DNA of 64,000 bases from Owenia fusiformis (lineage: Eukaryota; Annelida; Polychaeta; Sabellida; Oweniidae): the NCBI GenBank assembly GCA_903813345.2, contig CAIIXF020000001.1:33624866-33688865 (forward strand), read 5' to 3'. Below, piece after piece: positions 58,791-64,000 of this stretch. The notes under the pieces were generated by a model, which was given only the letters and a program-made list of their open reading frames with translations, made no database searches and was not told the DNA's origin. Both the position numbers and the translations under genes were made by a program. The number at the start of each line of letters is the position of its first letter. The stretch's first letter is position 1.

Positions 58791-60620
58791 AACAGTGACG
58801 TCCATGTAACGTCACTCATATGTGGTATATAAGTTCACTGGAGACGTTGTATATTTCCGTTATATAAACGTCAAAGCAACGTAAAATTGTGACATTCAGC
58901 AAAACGTCGGTGGATGGTTAAAAAATGACGTTGTAGTAATGTGTTAGTAAAGTTCGAAATTTGTGCTGGTGTGAAAAACGTAACAATGACGTTGAATTTT
59001 TACCAGTTTGGTTCATTTGCAACGTAATATAAACGGTAAAATTTGACGTTGTCGTAACGTGTTTTAAATGTGAAAGATATTTGTAAGTGTAGAAAACGTT
59101 ACAAAGACGTTGTGTTCTCACCAAATTTGGTACATTTGCTACGTAATGTAAACGGTAAAATTTGACGTTGTCGTAACGTGTTTTAAACGTGAAAGATATT
59201 TGTAAGTGTAAAAAACGTTACAAAGACGTTGCATTCTCACCAAATTGTTTCATTTGCTACGTAATATAAACGGTAAAATTTAACGTTGTCGTAACGTTTT
59301 TTAAATGTGTAAAATATTTGTAAGTGCAGGAAACATTACAAAGACGTTGCAGTTCTCACCAAATTGTTTCATTTGCTACGTAATATAAACGGTAAAATTT
59401 GACGTTGTCGTAACGTGTTTTAAATGTGAAAGATATTTGTAAGTGTAGAAAACGTTACAAAGACGTTGTGTTCTCACCAAATTTGGTACATTTGCTACGT
59501 AATGTAAACGGTAAAATTTGACGTTGTCGTAACGTGTTTTAAACGTGAAAGATATTTGTAAGTGTAGAAAACGTTACAAAGACGTTGCACTTCTCACCAA
59601 ATTGTTTCATTTGCTACGTAATATAAACGGTAAAATTTGATGTTGTCGTAACGTGTTCTAAATGTGAAAGATATTTGTAAGTGTAAAAAACGTTACAAAG
59701 ACGTTGTGTTCTCACCAAATTTGGTACATTTGCTACGTAATGTAAACGGTAAAATTTGACGTTGTCGTAACGTGTTTTAAATGTGAAAGATATTTGTAAG
59801 TGTAGAAAACGTTACAAAGACGTTGCACTTCTCACCAAATTGTTTCATTTGCTACGTAATATAAACGGTAAAATTTGATGTCGTCGTAACGTGTTCTAAA
59901 TGTGAAAGATATTTGTAAGTGTAAAAAACGTTACAAAGACGTTGCGTTCTCACCAAATTTGGTACATTTGCTACGTAATGTAAACGGTAAAATTTGACGT
60001 TGTCGTAACGTACGTGTTTTAAATGTGAAAGATATTTGTAAGTGTAGAAAACGTTACAAAGACGTTGCAGTTCTCACCAAATTGTTACATTTGCTACGTA
60101 ATATAAACAGTAAAATTTGACGTTGTCGTAACGTGTTTTAAATGTGAAAGATAATTGTAAGTCTAGGAAACGTTACAAAGTCCTTGTTTTCCCACCAAAT
60201 TGGTTCATTTGCCACGTAGTGAAAATGGCTAATTGTAACGTTGTCAAAACATGGTTTGAATGTGAAAAATATTTGTAATTGTAACACACGTTACAAAGAC
60301 GTCATTTTCTGACCAAAATGGTTCATTTTCAACGTAGTGCAAACGGTTAATTTCAACGTTGTCGAAACGTGTTTTCAATTGAAATGTAAAAAAATATTTG
60401 TAAGTGCAGGAAACGTTACAAAAAGACGCTATGTCCTCACGAAATTGGTTTATTTGCAACGTTGTCGAAACAGTTAATTTTGACGTTGACGAAACGGGGT
60501 TTAAACGTGAAAAATACATATACATGTATGTGAAAAAGAACGTGACAAAGACGTTGTGGTCTCAACAAATTCGTTTAATTTGTGACGTGAAGTAAATGTT
60601 AAATATATAACGAATATACA
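58791..60620 (+). repeat. ACGT-rich satellite, about 119-bp period, about 13 units
   Basis: Units start at ACGTTGTCGTAACGTG (about 59046, 59165, 59283, 59402, 59521, 59640, 59759, 59878, 59997, 60120 and on) and contain TGAAAGATATTTGTAAGTG, GAAAACGTTACAAAGACGTTG and CATTTGCTACGTAATRTAAACGG. Two unit types alternate (CACCAAATTGTTTCATT and CACCAAATTTGGTACATT), giving a dimer of about 238 bp. Each unit has five or six ACGT palindromes. The edges are more diverged than the centre. Confidence 0.92.
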
Positions 60621-61004
60621 TGTATGCCTCGAGTTGTGGTAACTTTAAATACTGATCGGTGGAGGCACAGGCATATGTTGGCTCACACAGATGAACTTAA
60701 CGTGGTAATTGAGAGTGAGAGTGGAAATATGATGTAAAGAAAACGTTTCTCCGACGTTGTAATTTTGCCATGGGTTATTGCTGACAAAAGTCTGACGTTC
60801 TGTCCCGGGGGGTTCATTCCAATATACCTCTTAATACCTATGTGCCGCGCCAAAGACCCCCTTTTTGAGCATTTTTTCCATGTCAATTTCCTCTCAAAAT
60901 TGGAAGTTTCCATGTATTATTCCTCTCAGAGTTATAAAATTCCATATTTTCTTCCTCTGAACTTCATAGATGTCCATGTCGACTTCCTCTGGAGCTTGTC
61001 GGTG

Positions 61005-61168
61005 TAAAAGAAATTATGGTCCCCTGGGGATTATGGTCCCCTTTCTTAAAGGCCCTTACTGGCCCTGATTGTGGATACGATAATAAGGGAGAGTTGTATT
61101 TAGGTCACAATATAAATCAATGGAAAGTAGGACCATAATTTGATAGGACCTCCTACCCTTTTACACCG
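61005..61168. repeat. Short inverted repeat, about 165 bp
   Basis: The ends CGGTGTAAAAG and CTTTTACACCG are inverted, with AAATTATGGTCC and GGACCATAATTT just inside. Possible small MITE; no TSD seen. Confidence 0.5.
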
Positions 61169-61329
61169 GGACTAAAGTTTGCGAATTATCGGTAAATTGA
61201 CTAAAACTCCACTCTTCCGGCGATTTGTCAGACCTCGGGACAAAATTTTTAGTCCCTTTCAACAAGGGCGAGCGTTACAAACGGAAAGTACATCGTTCGC
61301 AAATTTGATGTATTTCTCGTTCGGCTTTT

Positions 61330-61447
61330 TATCGTATTCTGTTCTATAGAGGAATTCCCGCGTCGAAATCAACATGGAGGACAGTTCCAAGTTCAAGAAT
61401 ATTGCTGCTTAAAAGCAACTTGGGAGCCGTACTGCCAGCTTTCGAAG
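61330..61447 (+). other. Possible untranslated first exon ending at a splice donor
   Basis: A locally CpG-richer region (61150-61450) ends in CCAGCTTTCGAAG|GTAAGAATG, a good donor. The ATG at 61373 opens only MEDSSKFKNIAA before TAA, so if this is an exon it is mostly 5' UTR. PDE4 genes have internal promoters for short forms, which this position could suit, but nothing in the sequence links them. Confidence 0.25.
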
Positions 61448-61935
61448 GTAAGAATGATGCATGCATGTTACACAATCACCAAAGGTTAAAATGAAAGCAT
61501 TCCATGGCCGGTACTTGCAGCGAGAACACAAATAATCTCATGTGAAAGTTGGGATCGTTTCAATTTTCAAAATTTTTGTCAGTTGAAATTAGACTTTTGA
61601 ATATTCTGATATTTGAATCGATGTTATTGATTTTCAATTTCATCACGATTTTCAATCATAATTCCTGGTTCATAATTTTCGTTAGGTCAATTACAAGGGG
61701 TCCAGGGGTCAATTAACCATCAGCAACTTTCAAGTCAGATCCGGTCCCTGGGATCTGGCGCAGAGGTGTTGATTGGATGGTGAAGTGTTTATGGCAAATG
61801 GTTTATGCAGTTATCTTAATCTTGATGGTGATCTCTGTTAGATCTACCTCTTTCAAAGAATAGACATTGCCCGGGGAGTCAGTGATTGCCATCTTTAGCC
61901 TGATAGATAATCATGATGGCAGAAATACAGAAATA

Positions 61936-62213
61936 CACAAACATGTATCAGTTTCATATGCTTTAGAAAATGTACATGTTTGCGAACAAATAGTTCAGAA
62001 GACAATAGAATCGTCGATTTAATTCCTCACTTAAGTTACATAAACGGTTTTTCGAAAAACAGTTAAGATCTGCACTTTTAACCCGAACCGTTTGTGTAAC
62101 TTAAGTGAGGAATTAAATCGATGATTCTGTTGTCTTCTGAGCTATGCCTATTTTTCGCAAACATGTTCATTTTCTAAAACATATGATGCTGATACATGTT
62201 TGTGAGAAAAAAT
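61936..62213. repeat. Foldback of about 280 bp
   Basis: Arms of about 120 bp (ACACAAACATGTATCAG..GAATTAAAT on the left; the ATTTAATTCCTC pairing on the right) flank a 30-nt loop around 62070. Identity is about 85 percent by eye. No clear TSD. Confidence 0.75.
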
Positions 62214-62596
62214 GTTGTGGGGATTCTGCCTACAATGCGTGAAATAAGGAAAAAAGAAAAATCGTACCTTCGACGTTCCGACATTTTGTTACCAAAATGA
62301 ACCGTTTCGGTAACCAGTGTAATCGAGCGGATCACCAGTGAATAGATAGCATACTACATGTACTATATTTAGGGAGTTCTTTAATTTTTTTGAAAATAAC
62401 ATGGCAGAGAAGCATTGAAATATGAGGTCACAGATATGATAGCTAAACTACAAAACAAACTAAAATAAACAAAAGTAAGAACATGTATAAATGTTTCTAT
62501 TTTTACATGTTCTGTTTCAATGTGGTCCTTTAATTGCTTATTTTTTAGATTCAGAGAAGTTCCAAACATTCAAAATTTTACTGTAATCTCATCTAC

Positions 62597-62757
62597 TCTA
62601 CGACCCCCACTTAAATTTGTAAAAAACATAAGTGGGGGTAACCAAACTCGTCTGGCCCTGTTATCCACTCCCTGATTCTGAAATGTCGTAGACCAACAAC
62701 GTCAGGCGTAGATAACTGGGCCATACGGGTTTTTGTTAAAGTGGGGGTAGAATGCGA
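62597..62757. mobile_element. Relic with TTATCGCATYCTAC terminus
   Basis: The right end GTGGGGGTAGAATGCGATAA resembles the terminus of 8047-8603 (read inverted: TTATCGCATTCTACCCCCAC). The left side has CTACGACCCCCACTT in inverted orientation but lacks the outer TTATCGCAT. Confidence 0.45.
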
Positions 62758-62899
62758 TAAATCGCATGATGTATGGTCTCTCTAAAATTCTCTTATTTTT
62801 AACATGGGAAATCGTCACTTCAGCAAATTCACATGTCATTTATTTATGTTCCAAAATTCACCCTATGCAGACAGAGCCTGTGGGAAATATTGGGTGCGG

Positions 62900-63060
62900 A
62901 GGGTGCTGAGCTAACGGTCATTTTTGAAAAAATTCTTTCAAAATCATGCAGTTTTCACCATGATTTTGTCCATATTTGGGCCAAAATTGTCAAATGTGAA
63001 CCCCCCCTGGAAATTTTTGAAAAATGAACCCCCCTTGGCAAATTCTGGCTACGGGCCTGA
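62900..63060. mobile_element. hAT-like fragment ending CTGGCTACGGGCCTG
   Basis: TTTCAAAATCATGCAGTTTT, CCAAAATTGTCAAA and the terminal TTCTGGCTACGGGCCTG match the 7478-7632 element. The left end is degraded. Confidence 0.55.
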
Positions 63061-63234
63061 TTATTGATATTTATATTTTTTAATCGAAATGGTGTTTGTT
63101 ATAAGCACACGCCTTTTAACAATTGATAGAGACTGAAAAGTGTATTTCATCTTCAGCAAATCTGAAATTAAGCTTTGTTTTTATTGATCGAATTCAATGA
63201 AAGTTAATTTCTTTTAAGTTAAGTTAACTTTTAT

Positions 63235-63905
63235 CAGCCTTTAAAAAAACTACTATTGTCATCTGTTTTTCCATCTTAGTGTACAATAGTTCTCTACTCT
63301 GTTTTCAGAAGTAGGAGATGAACCAGATTTTTGTAGCTTTCATCCATGATAACCCTGAGACCTTGTTGGTTGTGTTTAGATGATGGTGTTTCATACTAAT
63401 CAGGTATATTATTTCATCGTTTGATTTAATTAACTTGCATCATTTGTGGCTCTTTGCTTCAGAAAGTATTCATTTGTATTTAATGCAGTTATTATTTAAC
63501 TTTCACAGTTTCACAGCAAATGAGATACTGTAAATTGCTTTAATTTGGTGCTATTTAATTTGGCGCCCTGTGCAAATTTTAAAAGTATGACTGCTATATA
63601 ATTAAGTTCTTTTAAAAGGTTTGATCTTAATCCTGATTGACACAATGTTAAAACATCTCAGTAGATTTACTCATCATATTCACAATTTAAAGGTCTTATC
63701 TTAATCAATACAATTTGAAATAAAAGTATAAAATAAAGTAACAGTCTTTTAAAGTACTACTATTGTCCTCTATTTTCCCATCTACCTATTCTGTTTTCAG
63801 GATTGTTGTAGCCTTCACCCATGATAACCCTGAGATGATTTTGGCTGTGTTGAGATGAGTGGTGTTATGCTAATCAGGTAGGCCTATATTATTTCTAGAG
63901 GTGTC
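63235..63905 (+). repeat. Tandem duplication of an exon-like segment
   Basis: Segments 63240-63420 and 63740-63905 are about 505 bp apart and share ACTACTATTGTC, TCTGTTTTCAG, CATGATAACCCTGAGA and CTAATCAGGTA. Both look like acceptor-exon-donor blocks. They encode VAFIHDNPETLLVVFR-stop and VAFTHDNPEMILAVLR-stop, but the differences are mostly amino-acid changing, so coding is doubtful. Confidence 0.5.
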
Positions 63906-64000
63906 ACACTGACCCGAAGTTGACCTGCCATATTTTATCTCAGAAAGTTAAGAGTCATTCTCAGGTATCTACTTTCCTACCGTTCCAACATTTCAAATTA

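Noticed and set aside
58791-60620. CRISPR-like array of regularly spaced repeats
   Set aside because: The units are contiguous 119-bp satellites without unique spacers, in a eukaryotic context and with no cas genes.

Overview
This window is eukaryotic, AT-rich and almost entirely non-coding. It looks like intronic and intergenic DNA of a marine invertebrate. The evidence is spliced exons with GT/AG borders, non-LTR retrotransposons, a tRNA-derived SINE, many terminal-inverted-repeat (TIR) DNA transposons, and repeats with GCTCACATGGTGAGC-type heads followed by (GTCYGTCC)n, a style I associate with molluscs and other lophotrochozoans. I cannot name the species. No bacterial genes, rRNA or CRISPR array are present.

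Gene content is very thin. The one exon I recognise is 41604-41705 (+), which encodes part of upstream conserved region 1 (UCR1) of a cAMP-specific phosphodiesterase 4 (PDE4). Much of the window is therefore probably intron around this exon. Weaker candidates are a three-exon 128-residue gene of unknown function (25589-26157, +), C2H2 zinc-finger-like exons or relics (15662-15907 and 26310-26456), a possible first coding exon on the minus strand (23964-24037), an isolated exon-like ORF (54234-54351) and a possible untranslated first exon near 61.4 kb.

The rest is layered repeats. Three 5'-truncated LINEs are present: a Tx1/L1-like copy at 1836-4077 with a 13-bp target-site duplication (TSD), an L2/CR1-like copy at about 27.55-29.19 kb, and a minus-strand copy at 52423-53480 with a 15-bp TSD. 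Five insertions carry 9-bp TSDs typical of Mutator-like (MULE) elements: 6303-9058 with its inverted relative 46724-49920, the foldback 8047-8603, 16626-16930, 51954-54883, and the giant foldback 18415-22790 (9 or 10 bp). A separate family of 382-502 bp elements has perfect 14-bp TIRs and exact 6-bp TSDs in all four complete copies (32053, 40454, 47188, 58031). A 4.9-kb composite element (35193-40050) has TGTCGCGCGCCAGA termini and a paralogous empty site nearby. Pogo/Tigger-like, mariner-like and hAT-like small elements are also present.

Tandem repeats are abundant: 160-170 bp units at both ends (1-950 and 49.9-50.7 kb), roughly 150-bp units at 31-32 and 38.8-39.5 kb, a 119-bp ACGT-rich satellite at 58.8-60.6 kb, and an inverted minisatellite at 55.5-55.9 kb. 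Insertions are nested several deep, so relative ages can be read from who interrupts whom. None of the DNA transposons shows a recognisable transposase; all look non-autonomous.
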